This document shows, in pieces, positions 1 to 6,728 of a stretch of 26,249 nucleotides of DNA. Where the stretch lies: IMG/VR virus record IMGVR_UViG_3300023199_000048, positions 1 to 26,249 of that record, one strand, 5' to 3'. Source of the DNA: a virus. Made by a program: the position numbers and the translations under genes. The first letter of the stretch is position 1, and every line of letters begins with the position of its first letter. The notes under the pieces were generated by a model. The model had not been told where the DNA came from and made no database searches. It saw only the letters and a program-made list of their open reading frames with translations.

Positions 1-1761
1 CTTGAGCTTCTTGCCCTGGAAGCTCATGGCGTCCAGGGCGGAGAACCCGGCGTCACCCAATGCATCCGACGCGGCCTCGGCCGCCTCGGCCGCCTGCCGT
101 TCCTGTTCGATGGCCAGGACCAGCGCCTCGATGCGGGCGCGTTGCGCATCCGTGGCCCCGGCCAGCTGTTCGCGCAGCTGAAGCAGGCGGCGCTGCGCCG
201 GGTCGGTCAGGTCGAGAAGCTCGCGCTCGGCCTGCAGGCCGCGGATCAGGCGGTCGATTTCGTCGGCTTCCTGAGACGCGCCGCCGCCGGGATCGGTGCC
301 GGGCAGGTCAGGCGTTTCGCCGGTTTCGTCAGGCGGATCTATTTTTTCCGACGCCTCGGCCGCGTCCCCGGCCGCGTCCGCCAGTTGCCGCCACGATTCG
401 AGCGGCGCGACCATGTCTTCCTTCAGCCCCTTCGCCTCGCCCCTCAGGCGCTTGCTGCGTTGCTCCAGAGCGCTGGCCGTGGCCTCCATCTCGATCATGC
501 CGGCCGCCGCCTCGGCCGATGCGGCGCCGATGCTATCGGCCAGGCTACCCATTCCGGGCAGGTCCGACGCGGTCGCGGCCACGCCGGCAAGAAAGGCCGA
601 CCACGCGCCCCGCAGAGTCGCAACCATCCGCAGAAATGCCGCCTGGATTTCGGAGAACAGGGCGACGGCGTTTTTCTTGAACGCCTCCACGCCGAGGCCC
701 AGCCGGTTCCAGACCTCGATCCCGACATCCATCATGGCCTTCATGGCCGCGCCGAAGTCGACCATCTTGCCCTCCGCCTGGGAGGCCCGGAGGATCAGTT
801 CGCCAATGAGGACGGCGAGGGCGCCGATGCCGGTTCGGATCAGTGCCACGCGCAGCAATCGCAACGCGCCGGTCAGCCGGGCGGTCGCCAGTACGGCAGC
901 CCCCATGGAGAACACCCAGCGGCCGGCGAGAAATGCGGCAAAGGTTCCCATGTGGATGACCAGACGGTCGAGATTGCCGAAGAGCGTGGCGATCGCGCGG
1001 CCCATGGGGCCGGAGCTGCGGAACACCGCGACCATGCCATCGGCGATCCGCTGCAACGCCGGCGCCGCCGCCACCGCCGCCTGGTTGAAGCCGCCGGTCA
1101 GGATAAGGCCCATCCGCGACAGCGCGTCGTTGGTAAGCTGGATCTGGTCGGCATCCGCTTTCGACACGGCGATGCCGAGTTCCTCGACGTCTTGTGCCGC
1201 GATATTGATCGTTTCGGTATCGAGCCGCTGGAACGCCTTGAAGGCGCGGTCGCCGAAGAGCTGGCTCAGCAGCGCCGCGCGCTCGTTCTTCGTGGCAAAG
1301 TCTTCGAGCGCCTGGTTGATGACCCGCATGCGTTCGTCGAGCGGCATGTCGAGCAGCTCGGCCGCATTGAGGTTCAGCTTCTCGATGGCTTTCTGGGCCG
1401 GCCCGCCGCCGTCCTGCACGAAGAGCGACAGCCGCCGGGTCAAGCGCGAGAAGCCTTCGTTCAACTCGCCGACGCGCACGCCCGCCAGATCGCCCGCGCG
1501 CTGCATGACCTGCACGCTTTCGGTGGTGGTGTTCAGCGAGCGGGCCAGCTTCGCCTGGGCGTCGATGGTCTGCAGGCTGTTGCGCAGCATCAGTCCGAAG
1601 CCCGCCACCATGGCCGCGCCCATCAGGCGCGCGCGGCTGGCCACCCGGTCGAAGGTGCGGCCCAGCCGTTCCGCGCGCTTCTGCGCCCGGTCGGTATTGC
1701 GGCGCAGGCCGCGATCCCGGGTGTCGAGGTCGAGAACCGCCTCGCCGATGCGTTCAGCCAT
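1..1761 (-). CDS. Tail tape measure protein (partial, C-terminus outside window)
   Basis: The frame is open from the ATG at 1761 to the window edge, giving 587 codons with no stop. A strong ribosome-binding site (AGGAGG, 7 nt upstream) fixes the start. The N-terminus (MAERIGEAVLDLDTRDRGL) and the following alanine- and arginine-rich helical stretch are typical of siphovirus tape measures. So are an internal hydrophobic region around residues 290-340 and a low-complexity acidic/proline linker further on. Tape measures set tail length and are later ejected with the DNA. The start overlaps the stop of the frameshifted tail chaperone (1754) by 8 bp, which is the classic order chaperone, then tape measure. 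The family call rests on position, length and composition rather than on a diagnostic motif. Confidence 0.85.
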   Translation of the reverse strand, partial: MAERIGEAVLDLDTRDRGLRRNTDRAQKRAERLGRTFDRVASRARLMGAAMVAGFGLMLRNSLQTIDAQAKLARSLNTTTESVQVMQRAGDLAGVRVGELNEGFSRLTRRLSLFVQDGGGPAQKAIEKLNLNAAELLDMPLDERMRVINQALEDFATKNERAALLSQLFGDRAFKAFQRLDTETINIAAQDVEELGIAVSKADADQIQLTNDALSRMGLILTGGFNQAAVAAAPALQRIADGMVAVFRSSGPMGRAIATLFGNLDRLVIHMGTFAAFLAGRWVFSMGAAVLATARLTGALRLLRVALIRTGIGALAVLIGELILRASQAEGKMVDFGAAMKAMMDVGIEVWNRLGLGVEAFKKNAVALFSEIQAAFLRMVATLRGAWSAFLAGVAATASDLPGMGSLADSIGAASAEAAAGMIEMEATASALEQRSKRLRGEAKGLKEDMVAPLESWRQLADAAGDAAEASEKIDPPDETGETPDLPGTDPGGGASQEADEIDRLIRGLQAERELLDLTDPAQRRLLQLREQLAGATDAQRARIEALVLAIEQERQAAEAAEAASDALGDAGFSALDAMSFQGKKLK

Positions 1762-2089
1762 TTTCCGCCTCCTGTGTGGCCGGCACGATCTCCACCGCGA
1801 TACCCATCGCCTGCAGCGTCTGCGGCGTGGGCCGGGCCAGCTTGCGCCGCCCGCCCGATGCCGCCCGCTCCAGCGCGCTCATCGCCTTGCGTGCGACATC
1901 CTTCTTGACGAAGCCGGAGCCCAGCGATGCGGCCTGGACGGCGGCGATCTGTTCCTCGGCTTGCAGGCGCGGCAGCATGGCGAGACAGGCCCGGATCAGG
2001 CCGACCGGCGTTTTCTGGAGCCAGTCTTGCGGCGCCCCGCCGAAGTGCCTTTGGAGCCGCGGGATGAGCTCGCCCCAGTCGGGTGCTGC
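1754..2089 (-). CDS. Tail assembly chaperone, -1 frameshift extension (T-like)
   Basis: This frame lies -1 relative to the upstream chaperone ORF. It has no plausible start of its own: no ATG, GTG or TTG precedes the sensible-looking protein. From about 2080 it reads as a normal protein (DWGEL, then DWLQKTP) and continues to a TGA at 1754. Before that it is a Gly/Arg-rich shadow. In lambda-like phages a -1 frameshift joins gpG to gpT between the tail tube and tape measure genes, and that is exactly this position. I infer the same here, making a fusion that begins at 2466. I could not find a canonical X XXY YYZ slippery heptamer, so the slip point is only bracketed, at roughly 2060-2100. Confidence 0.6.
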   Translation of the reverse strand, partial: AAPDWGELIPRLQRHFGGAPQDWLQKTPVGLIRACLAMLPRLQAEEQIAAVQAASLGSGFVKKDVARKAMSALERAASGGRRKLARPTPQTLQAMGIAVEIVPATQEAENG

Positions 2090-2466
2090 ATCGTCTCCGC
2101 CGTCACCCCGGCCGCCGCCAGCCGCTCCGCCATCGCGCCCGCCGACTGCATCCTTGCCGCCAGCAGACGCTCGGTAAAAACCTCGGCCACCGCGAGGCGC
2201 TGCATGCCGGACAGGCGGTCGAAGACATCGTCCGGCACGTCGACGAGGACGCACCGGGCAGTGTCGGTGATGACCTCGTCGAGCTGATCGGCCGCTTCCG
2301 GGCCGGCCGCGTGCAGACGCTCGATTTCCTCGCCGTTGCGAGTGAGCCGCGTGCTTTCCACGATGCTCAGCTCGTCGGGATTTCTCAGCTCATAGGGCGT
2401 GCCGTCGATGTTGACGCGCTCGCGTTCGATCAGTGTCGAGAGGTCGAGGAGGGGCTTTTGGGCCAT
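1996..2466 (-). CDS. Tail assembly chaperone (G-like, pre-frameshift product)
   Basis: The protein is 156 aa and starts at the ATG at 2466, with GAAGGA about 9 nt upstream; it opens MAQKPLLDLSTLIERERVNI. The first 130 residues read as an ordinary acidic phage protein. The last 25 or so turn into an Arg/Ser/Gly-rich tail, which suggests the zero frame is not the functional C-terminus and that ribosomes slip to the -1 frame. The gene lies between the tail tube and tape measure, the usual place for chaperones that coat the tape measure during tail assembly. Assignment is from synteny and the two-frame architecture. Confidence 0.65.
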   Translation of the reverse strand: MAQKPLLDLSTLIERERVNIDGTPYELRNPDELSIVESTRLTRNGEEIERLHAAGPEAADQLDEVITDTARCVLVDVPDDVFDRLSGMQRLAVAEVFTERLLAARMQSAGAMAERLAAAGVTAETMQHPTGASSSRGSKGTSAGRRKTGSRKRRSA

Positions 2467-2651
2467 GGATCGGTTCCTTCGCCGTTGATGTCCAGGGAGA
2501 TGCCGAGCTCGGCGCATTTGCGCCGGAGCCCCGCCAGTTGCTCGCGCGCGTTGCGCGCCGCCCGGCGGTGGCGCCCTGCCTCGCGCTTGTGATGCCGGGC
2601 GGCGGCGTCCAGCGCGCGGGCGCGATCCCGATATGCGCGCGGATCGTTCAT
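2430..2651 (-). CDS. Small hypothetical protein, basic helical
   Basis: The protein is 73 aa, from the ATG at 2651. This ATG shares one base with the tail tube stop (TGATG), so translation is probably coupled. The 3' end overlaps the start of the tail chaperone by 37 bp. Residues 3-50 are rich in Arg, Ala and His and should form a long charged helix or coiled coil. It contains no motif I recognise. Its place between tail tube and chaperone suggests a minor tail or assembly role, but the overlap with a better-supported gene leaves some doubt that it is expressed. Confidence 0.5.
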   Translation of the reverse strand: MNDPRAYRDRARALDAAARHHKREAGRHRRAARNAREQLAGLRRKCAELGISLDINGEGTDPWPKSPSSTSRH

Positions 2652-3256
2652 CAGGGGAGAGGCAGTTCGTGCTGCGCCTTCAGGCGGCCGAACTTGTCGG
2701 CGTCGCTGGCGGCGTTCGGATCGACCAGGACGCGGAATTCCAGCGCGATCCCCGCCGGCTCGGCCTTGCGGTAAACGACCTCGGGCGCGCCGTTCTGATA
2801 GCAGTAGGGTACCTCGTACTGCATCTTCATCGCGTCGCCGTAGGGCGAGACATCGGCGCGCAGTAGGAGCGCCATCGTCGCCACCTGTTCGCCGCGGTAG
2901 AAGGGCAGTTCCTTGAAGCCCGCCGTGCCGGTGGCGGCGGCGGTGGTGGTGACGGTATTGCTGTTCATCGCCAGCAGATAGTTCTCCAGGCTCACGTCCC
3001 AGAGCGTGAACCCGAGCACCAGGCTTTCGGAGGCGCGGAACGCCTTCACCGCGCCGGTGGAGCCCAGCGGGCGCGCCTCGTTGACCTCCTGTTCGTGGGT
3101 GACGGTCACGCCCTCCTCGTCGTAGCTCTCGTCGCCCGACGTGCCGATCATGGTCCAGTTGCCGGCCGGCGCCGCGTCGATCAGCGGAAACGTCTCGCCG
3201 AGCGGCGCGTACCAGGCCGTGAAGGGGGCCGCGATGATTTCGAAAGGTGCGGGCAT
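2651..3256 (-). CDS. Major tail (tube) protein
   Basis: The protein is 201 aa, from the ATG at 3256. The ATG overlaps the preceding stop (TGATG) and has GAGGAGG upstream. It opens MPAPFEIIAAPFTAWYAPLG and is rich in beta-strand-like, Gly/Thr-containing sequence with an acidic N-terminal half. This fits tail tube proteins of long non-contractile tails. It follows the tail terminator and precedes the chaperone pair and tape measure, the standard siphovirus order. No sheath gene is present beside it, which argues against a Mu-type contractile tail. The call is from synteny and overall composition. Confidence 0.7.
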   Translation of the reverse strand: MPAPFEIIAAPFTAWYAPLGETFPLIDAAPAGNWTMIGTSGDESYDEEGVTVTHEQEVNEARPLGSTGAVKAFRASESLVLGFTLWDVSLENYLLAMNSNTVTTTAAATGTAGFKELPFYRGEQVATMALLLRADVSPYGDAMKMQYEVPYCYQNGAPEVVYRKAEPAGIALEFRVLVDPNAASDADKFGRLKAQHELPLP

Positions 3257-3681
3257 CAGGCCGCCTCCTCTGTTGCGTGGAAGATCTGATAGGGGCGCCG
3301 GACGATGGCCCAGCGGCCGTCGGGATCACGGGCCTTGGACGCGCCGCCGGCGGGCTCGGCCCAGTGGACCAGGACGCTGCCGATGAGCTGACGGCGGATC
3401 GCGGCGAGCGAGCGCCGCGCCAACGCCGCCAGGTGGGCGGCGCGCTCCGGGGTCGTGCCCCAGGCGATCACGTCGACACGCTGCGTGTCGTGCTGCGACC
3501 AGGTGCCGGCGGCCAGCGAGACGCCGCCGGAGAGCTCGATGACCAGGGCGGCCTGCGGCATGGCGGCCACCGCCGCGCGCGGCAGCGCATCGCCATAGAC
3601 ATGCGCGCCCACCTCGGCAGCCACGTTCGTGTCCGCCAGCAGGTGGGCGCGCAGGGCCTGTATGATATCCGCCTCAGCCAT
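3256..3681 (-). CDS. Tail terminator / tail completion protein (DUF3168-like)
   Basis: The protein is 141 aa from the ATG at 3681; a GTG two codons upstream is an alternative. It begins with a helix (MAEADIIQALRAHLLAD), continues with a segment typical of DUF3168-like proteins (VAAEVGAHVYGDALPR, then QAALVIELSGG), and ends with a beta-rich part. Such proteins cap the tail tube and join it to the head. It sits between the HK97-gp10-like protein and the tail tube, as expected. The start codon has only a weak ribosome-binding site, so expression may depend on coupling to whatever is translated just upstream. Confidence 0.6.
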   Translation of the reverse strand: MAEADIIQALRAHLLADTNVAAEVGAHVYGDALPRAAVAAMPQAALVIELSGGVSLAAGTWSQHDTQRVDVIAWGTTPERAAHLAALARRSLAAIRRQLIGSVLVHWAEPAGGASKARDPDGRWAIVRRPYQIFHATEEAA

Positions 3682-3799
3682 GCGCACAGCCTACGGCTGC
3701 AGGGCGCGGGAGGTATACCCGCGCGGGTGCGCGGGCGGCTTCGGATCCGGGGGATGCGGTCATGGTTGGGATGCGCGCGGCAGCTGTCAAGACCATCAT
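3674..3799 (-). CDS. Possible 41-aa ORF in the gp10-tail terminator gap
   Basis: An ATG at 3799 overlaps the gp10-like stop (ATGA), and the frame stays open to 3674, just past the tail terminator start. The coupling geometry matches the rest of the operon. However, the peptide is Ala/Arg/Pro-rich and about half of it is encoded by the hairpin repeat at 3718-3735. It may be only the means by which ribosomes reach the next weak start. Confidence 0.22.
   Translation of the reverse strand: MMVLTAAARIPTMTASPGSEAARAPARVYLPRPAAVGCAHG
3718..3735. repeat. Hairpin repeat element, copy 1
   Basis: A perfect 7-bp stem (CCCGCGC / GCGCGGG) with a 4-nt loop, followed by GG..CTTCGGAT. Related copies lie at 8165-8182 and 15205-15222. 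This copy is in the gap between the gp10-like gene and the tail terminator. No T-run follows on either strand, so it is not a standard terminator. Confidence 0.7.
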
Positions 3800-4239
3800 C
3801 CCGCCCCTCCTGTCGAGCCCCTCTCGAAGGCCTTTCGGATCCGCTTCGCGAGCTTTGGATATTCGCGGTCGGCGGCGGGGCGCAGATAGGGGCGCGCGGG
3901 AATGGTAACGGATGAGACGAAGGCGACGCCGCCGTCGGGCTGCGGGATTGCAAGTGCCTCGGCGTTTCTGGGCACGATCGTGCCCCCCTCTTCGTGGATG
4001 CGGGCATAGGCCACGTCGCGCACGCCCCAGGTGCCGTGCACGCCATCGCCCTCGTCGCGGGCAAAGTCGACGATGTCTATGCCACCCTCCAGCACGCCGG
4101 TGCGGTTGTTCCAGTCGTGATTGGCCTTGGCGTCCTGCGCCGCCTTCGCCATGGTCTGGTTGACGCCGGTCTTCTGCGCCGCGCGCAGCTTGGCGGACAC
4201 CCGCTTGCCGAACCATTTGAGGGACTTCGACTTGGCCAC
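3796..4239 (-). CDS. HK97 gp10-like head-tail/tail component
   Basis: The protein is 147 aa from a GTG at 4239, two bases after the stop of the head-tail adaptor gene. It starts V/MAKSKSLKWFGKRVSAKL. The second half has the HK97-gp10-like signature: a YARIHEEGG turn, then ALAIP, and IPARPYLRPA followed by a C-terminal amphipathic helix. Members act at the head-tail interface or in tail completion. The order connector, adaptor, gp10-like, terminator, tube is the usual HK97/lambda arrangement. The GTG start is chosen because the longer frame upstream overlaps the adaptor gene and reads as a shadow. Confidence 0.72.
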   Translation of the reverse strand: MAKSKSLKWFGKRVSAKLRAAQKTGVNQTMAKAAQDAKANHDWNNRTGVLEGGIDIVDFARDEGDGVHGTWGVRDVAYARIHEEGGTIVPRNAEALAIPQPDGGVAFVSSVTIPARPYLRPAADREYPKLAKRIRKAFERGSTGGAG

Positions 4240-4241
4240 GG

Positions 4242-4583
4242 TCAGTCCAGGCGCCGCAGCGCCGCCTCCTGGTGGGTGTGCTTGCGCTGCACCGGCCCCT
4301 CGATGCGCAGCCGGCCGGAGATCAGCACGGTGCCCGCGCGGCCGGTGACTTGGGCGATCTCGTCGTCGCCGCGGATATCGGCGTCGAGCGCGAAGATCGC
4401 GCGCAGGTCCTCGACCATCGCCACCTTGCCGTCGACCACCTCGCGGCTGTTCTTCGACCACACGAAACAGCGCAGCGTGGCGAGCGGCTGGTAATCCGCC
4501 GGCACCGGCTGGCCCCAATCATCGGTGCCGGCGGCCTGGTCGCGCTCCACGTCGGCGCGCATGGTGAGGCGGCCGGCGATCAT
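4242..4583 (-). CDS. Head-tail adaptor / head closure protein
   Basis: The protein is 113 aa, with its ATG at 4583 overlapping the previous stop (ATGA). It opens MIAGRLTMRADVER and runs into a beta-rich body (LATLRCFVWSKNSREVV). It ends with the LRIEGP..R.H.H motif region often seen in phage head-tail joining proteins of the SPP1 gp16/HK97 gp8 type. These proteins close the portal-connector channel and provide the docking surface for the tail. Position between the connector and the gp10-like gene supports the call. Confidence 0.6.
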   Translation of the reverse strand: MIAGRLTMRADVERDQAAGTDDWGQPVPADYQPLATLRCFVWSKNSREVVDGKVAMVEDLRAIFALDADIRGDDEIAQVTGRAGTVLISGRLRIEGPVQRKHTHQEAALRRLD

Positions 4584-4795
4584 GCCGGCGCCTCAAGGAC
4601 ATGTTCGCAGACGCGCAGGTCCGGCTCATCCTGGAACAGGCGGCGGCGGTAGGCCATGGCGTCCTGTTCCGCCTGGAACCGATGCGCCTTGAAGGCGTCC
4701 CTCGTCCAGCCGAAATCCGACGTCAGATACATCGGGGCGCACCCCGGGCCCTTCTCGATCAGCCATACGTATTTTTCGACCATACCTGCCCTCAT
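4580..4795 (-). CDS. Small hypothetical protein
   Basis: The protein is 71 aa from the ATG at 4795, which overlaps the connector stop by ATGA. An alternative start lies at 4783 (MVEKYVWLIEKG). It contains a compact aromatic fold-like stretch (YLTSDFGWT) and a Gln/Arg-rich helix (FKAHRFQAEQDAMAYRRRL). The sequence resembles small accessory proteins that sit among phage head genes, but I do not recognise the family. Overlaps at both ends show it is a genuine member of the operon. Confidence 0.6.
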   Translation of the reverse strand: MRAGMVEKYVWLIEKGPGCAPMYLTSDFGWTRDAFKAHRFQAEQDAMAYRRRLFQDEPDLRVCEHVLEAPA

Positions 4796-5373
4796 GCCAT
4801 CGGGAACGCGCCGGCGCCGGCGGTGGCGGTGAGCCAGTCGAACACCGCCTCGCGCGCCGCCTGGCGTTCCGCGCCGGTGGCGGCCGTCCAGGAATAGTCG
4901 CCCGCCTTCTCGGATTTCAGCGCGCCGCGGTCGGACACGTCGATGGCCATCAGCCGGATCACCGCCTCGTCGCGAAGGCCCGCCACGCCGACGGGCGTGT
5001 AGGTGACGCGCACCAGCGGCGCCCAGTGCCGCCGGCCGTTGGTGCCGTCGAAGAGACGCTGCAGCGTGCGCCCGCCATGCAGCGCGCGCCAGTCATCCGC
5101 CGCCAGCGTGGTTTCATTGGCTGCATCACCGCTCCAGCCCGGCTCGATCTCCACGACGGTCACCGCCTGCGCGGTGTCCATCGGGCGCGCGAGCCGCAGC
5201 GTGCTGCGGTCGCGCGTCCAGCCGTCGGCCGGGTTGCCGAATTCCACGGTGATCGCCCCGGCCGGGCCGAGGCGCGCGTCGATCTCGGCCGTGACCGCGT
5301 CGATCATCGCCTGCAGCTCGGTATCGGACAGGTCGGTGCCCGTGCGCTCCTTGACCCGGTCGATCAGCGCCAT
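4792..5373 (-). CDS. Head-tail connector protein (HK97 gp6-like)
   Basis: The protein is 193 aa from the ATG at 5373. The N-terminus (MALIDRVKERTGTDLSDTEL) begins a helical region with an AEIDARLG motif. A beta-rich middle follows, then the C-terminal helix pair (EAVIRLMAIDVSDRGALKSEKAGDYSW). Proteins of the gp6/gp15 connector class start with this kind of helical bundle, attach below the portal and stabilise packaged DNA. It is the first conventional head-tail joining gene after the capsid block, followed by the adaptor and gp10-like genes, which fits. Confidence 0.7.
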   Translation of the reverse strand: MALIDRVKERTGTDLSDTELQAMIDAVTAEIDARLGPAGAITVEFGNPADGWTRDRSTLRLARPMDTAQAVTVVEIEPGWSGDAANETTLAADDWRALHGGRTLQRLFDGTNGRRHWAPLVRVTYTPVGVAGLRDEAVIRLMAIDVSDRGALKSEKAGDYSWTAATGAERQAAREAVFDWLTATAGAGAFPMA

Positions 5374-5376
5374 GCA

Positions 5377-5631
5377 TCAGCTCTCCGGCACCGGCTTCGT
5401 CGCTGCCTTGACGGCCCACATCGCCGCCTCCTCGGCCGCCGTCATGGCCAGGGCACGGCAGCGCATGCGCTCCGCTTCGCGCGCGCTCTCGGCGGTGCTG
5501 GATGCGGCCTGCATCTGCACCTCCGCCTCGATGATGTCGATCAGGTCGGCGGCGGCGCGCTTGATGCGGTCGACGCTTGTGTCGCCGGAGGGATTGAAGC
5601 CGATGCCGACACGATATTTACCGGTGCTCAT
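5377..5631 (-). CDS. Acb2/Tad1-like helical-hairpin protein, candidate anti-defence sponge
   Basis: The protein is 84 aa from the ATG at 5631, with AGGAG upstream. A short N-terminal motif (KYRVGIGFNPSG, residues 5-16) precedes two predicted helices, about 17-45 and 48-78. The second ends EEAAMWAVKAATKP. This KYRVG..FNPSG plus A(M)WAVKA layout matches small phage proteins I associate with the Acb2/Tad1 hairpin family. Members of that family bind cyclic nucleotides made by CBASS or Thoeris defence and stop the signal. That link is from memory of the family, not a search. The gene lies between the SH3-like gene (9 nt upstream) and the connector gene, and has no obvious structural role. It could instead be a minor head protein. 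Confidence 0.55.
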   Translation of the reverse strand: MSTGKYRVGIGFNPSGDTSVDRIKRAAADLIDIIEAEVQMQAASSTAESAREAERMRCRALAMTAAEEAAMWAVKAATKPVPES

Positions 5632-5640
5632 GAAACTCTC

Positions 5641-5943
5641 CTAAAGCTTGGGGCCGGATGTGCGGGGCGGCGGGATGTCCGCCCCGGTGCGACGCTGGCT
5701 GCGCTCGACGACCTGGTCGACCAGCTTCTCGACGCGCTCGACATCGAACCAGACGCCGTCTTTCAGCTCGTTGTCGCTGTCGGAGGCGGGCAGGACATAA
5801 ACCTGGTTGCATCCGGTCAGGTGCTCGGCCCGGCCAAGAACGATACCGGTGAACCCGCTGAGCGTGTCCTTGACCTTGTCGCCCATGGCGATTCCGCCGA
5901 AAGCATCGTTGTCTCCGAAGCGCCGCTGAAATATCCGCATCAT
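5641..5943 (-). CDS. SH3-like phage protein, possible partner of the Acb2/Tad1-like gene
   Basis: The protein is 100 aa from the ATG at 5943, which overlaps the HhH gene stop (ATGATG). The conserved domain begins at residue 20, so the ATG at 5886 is a real alternative start. The core (MGDKVKDTLSGFTGIVLGRAEHL, read in two parts, then GCNQVYVLP and GVWFD) matches a widespread phage family of small SH3-like barrels. The spacing GDKVKD, then SGF.GIV, then GCNQ, then FD..R.E is diagnostic of that group. The residues after about 80 form a Pro-rich tail. Tad1 proteins combine a helical hairpin with a beta core; together with the next gene this pair could supply both halves, but that is hypothesis only. 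Confidence 0.6.
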   Translation of the reverse strand: MMRIFQRRFGDNDAFGGIAMGDKVKDTLSGFTGIVLGRAEHLTGCNQVYVLPASDSDNELKDGVWFDVERVEKLVDQVVERSQRRTGADIPPPRTSGPKL

Positions 5944-6392
5944 GCGGTGCCCTCGGTCATCGCCATGGCGGCGGCGGTCCAGCCGGCCCAATCGGCGGTG
6001 GCGCCGAGCCCCGCGACCTCGGGCGGATCGTTCGGGTCGACCTCCGCCAGGGCCGTGAAGCTGCCCAGGCCCGCCGTGCCCAGGACCCGGGCCGTGGCCG
6101 CGCCGATGCCCTTGATGGCGGTCAGGTCGTCGACGCTGGTATTGCCGGATTTGTCATCGCCTGCCTTGCGCTCCTTGTCGGCCGGAACCTTCTTCTCCTT
6201 GGCGGCCGCCTTCTGCGCGGCTGAGCCCTTGACGAACCCGTCCGAAAGGCCGAAGCGTTCGGCGGCCTCGGCCGGGATGCGGTGCCCCGGCGCGGCATAA
6301 AGCGTGGCGGCGCGCTTGTCGCCCTCGGCCACGACGCGCTTGCGGTCCGATGTCAGGTACATGCGCTCCTGCGCGATGGTGAAACGTGCCAT
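5940..6392 (-). CDS. Helix-hairpin-helix protein in the capsid region
   Basis: The protein is 150 aa from the ATG at 6392, one base after the previous stop. The first 50 residues (MARFTIAQERMYLTSDRKRV) look like a small beta-rich capsid-associated domain. A Lys/Ala-rich linker (about 55-85) follows, then a helix-hairpin-helix motif at 88-118 (DDLTAIKGIGAATARVL). HhH motifs bind DNA backbones non-specifically. In this location the protein could be a head-joining or decoration protein, or a DNA-contact protein near the portal. I do not know the specific family. Confidence 0.6.
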   Translation of the reverse strand: MARFTIAQERMYLTSDRKRVVAEGDKRAATLYAAPGHRIPAEAAERFGLSDGFVKGSAAQKAAAKEKKVPADKERKAGDDKSGNTSVDDLTAIKGIGAATARVLGTAGLGSFTALAEVDPNDPPEVAGLGATADWAGWTAAAMAMTEGTA

Positions 6393-6393
6393 G

Positions 6394-6660
6394 TCAGTCC
6401 TCCTTCTCGGCCCACAGGACGTGCAGGAAATCGCCCGTCGTGTCGGTCGTGGTGTTGGTGATCGAGCCGCCCTTGCCGGCAGTGATCGAGAATTCCGAGG
6501 TGATGTCGGCGCGCGTGGGCGGCGCGCCATCGGTGATGTGCTCGACCGACAGCAGCGTGTCGCCGTCGCCGATGGCGCCCGGCACCTGGTGCTCGCCCAC
6601 CGGCCCGCCCGGAATCAGGGCGCAGCCGACAGCTTTGGAAAATCCGGATATCGTGGGCAT
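6394..6660 (-). CDS. Hypothetical protein downstream of major capsid (possible decoration protein)
   Basis: The protein is 88 aa from the ATG at 6660, with GAGAGGAGG as ribosome-binding site. The sequence is Gly/Thr-rich and beta-like (SVEHITDGAPPTRADITSEF, then SITAGKGGSITNTTTDTTG), with no transmembrane segment or catalytic motif. Small beta proteins immediately after the major capsid gene are often capsid cement proteins, but I see nothing specific. It lies 68 bp after the capsid stop, beyond a strong hairpin. Confidence 0.55.
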   Translation of the reverse strand: MPTISGFSKAVGCALIPGGPVGEHQVPGAIGDGDTLLSVEHITDGAPPTRADITSEFSITAGKGGSITNTTTDTTGDFLHVLWAEKED

Positions 6661-6682
6661 GAAAGCCTCCTCTCAAAGGGCC

Positions 6683-6716
6683 GGTCGGCGGCGCCAAAGG
6701 ATAAACGCCGCCGACC
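6683..6716 (-). terminator. Hairpin after the major capsid gene (partial terminator or mRNA stabiliser)
   Basis: A perfect 11-bp stem (GGTCGGCGGCG / CGCCGCCGACC) with a 12-nt loop, lying 12 bp after the capsid stop on the minus strand. No T-run follows; the next bases on the minus strand are GGCCCTTTGAG. It is therefore more likely to attenuate transcription or protect the abundant capsid mRNA than to be a full terminator. Confidence 0.5.
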
Positions 6717-6728
6717 GTGAGACCGGAT

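Noticed and set aside
142-1908. Long plus-strand open frame (588 codons) and another at 296-2287
   Set aside because: Both lie opposite the tape measure gene. Their translations are Arg/Gly/Ala-rich with no domain, which is typical of GC-rich antisense frames.
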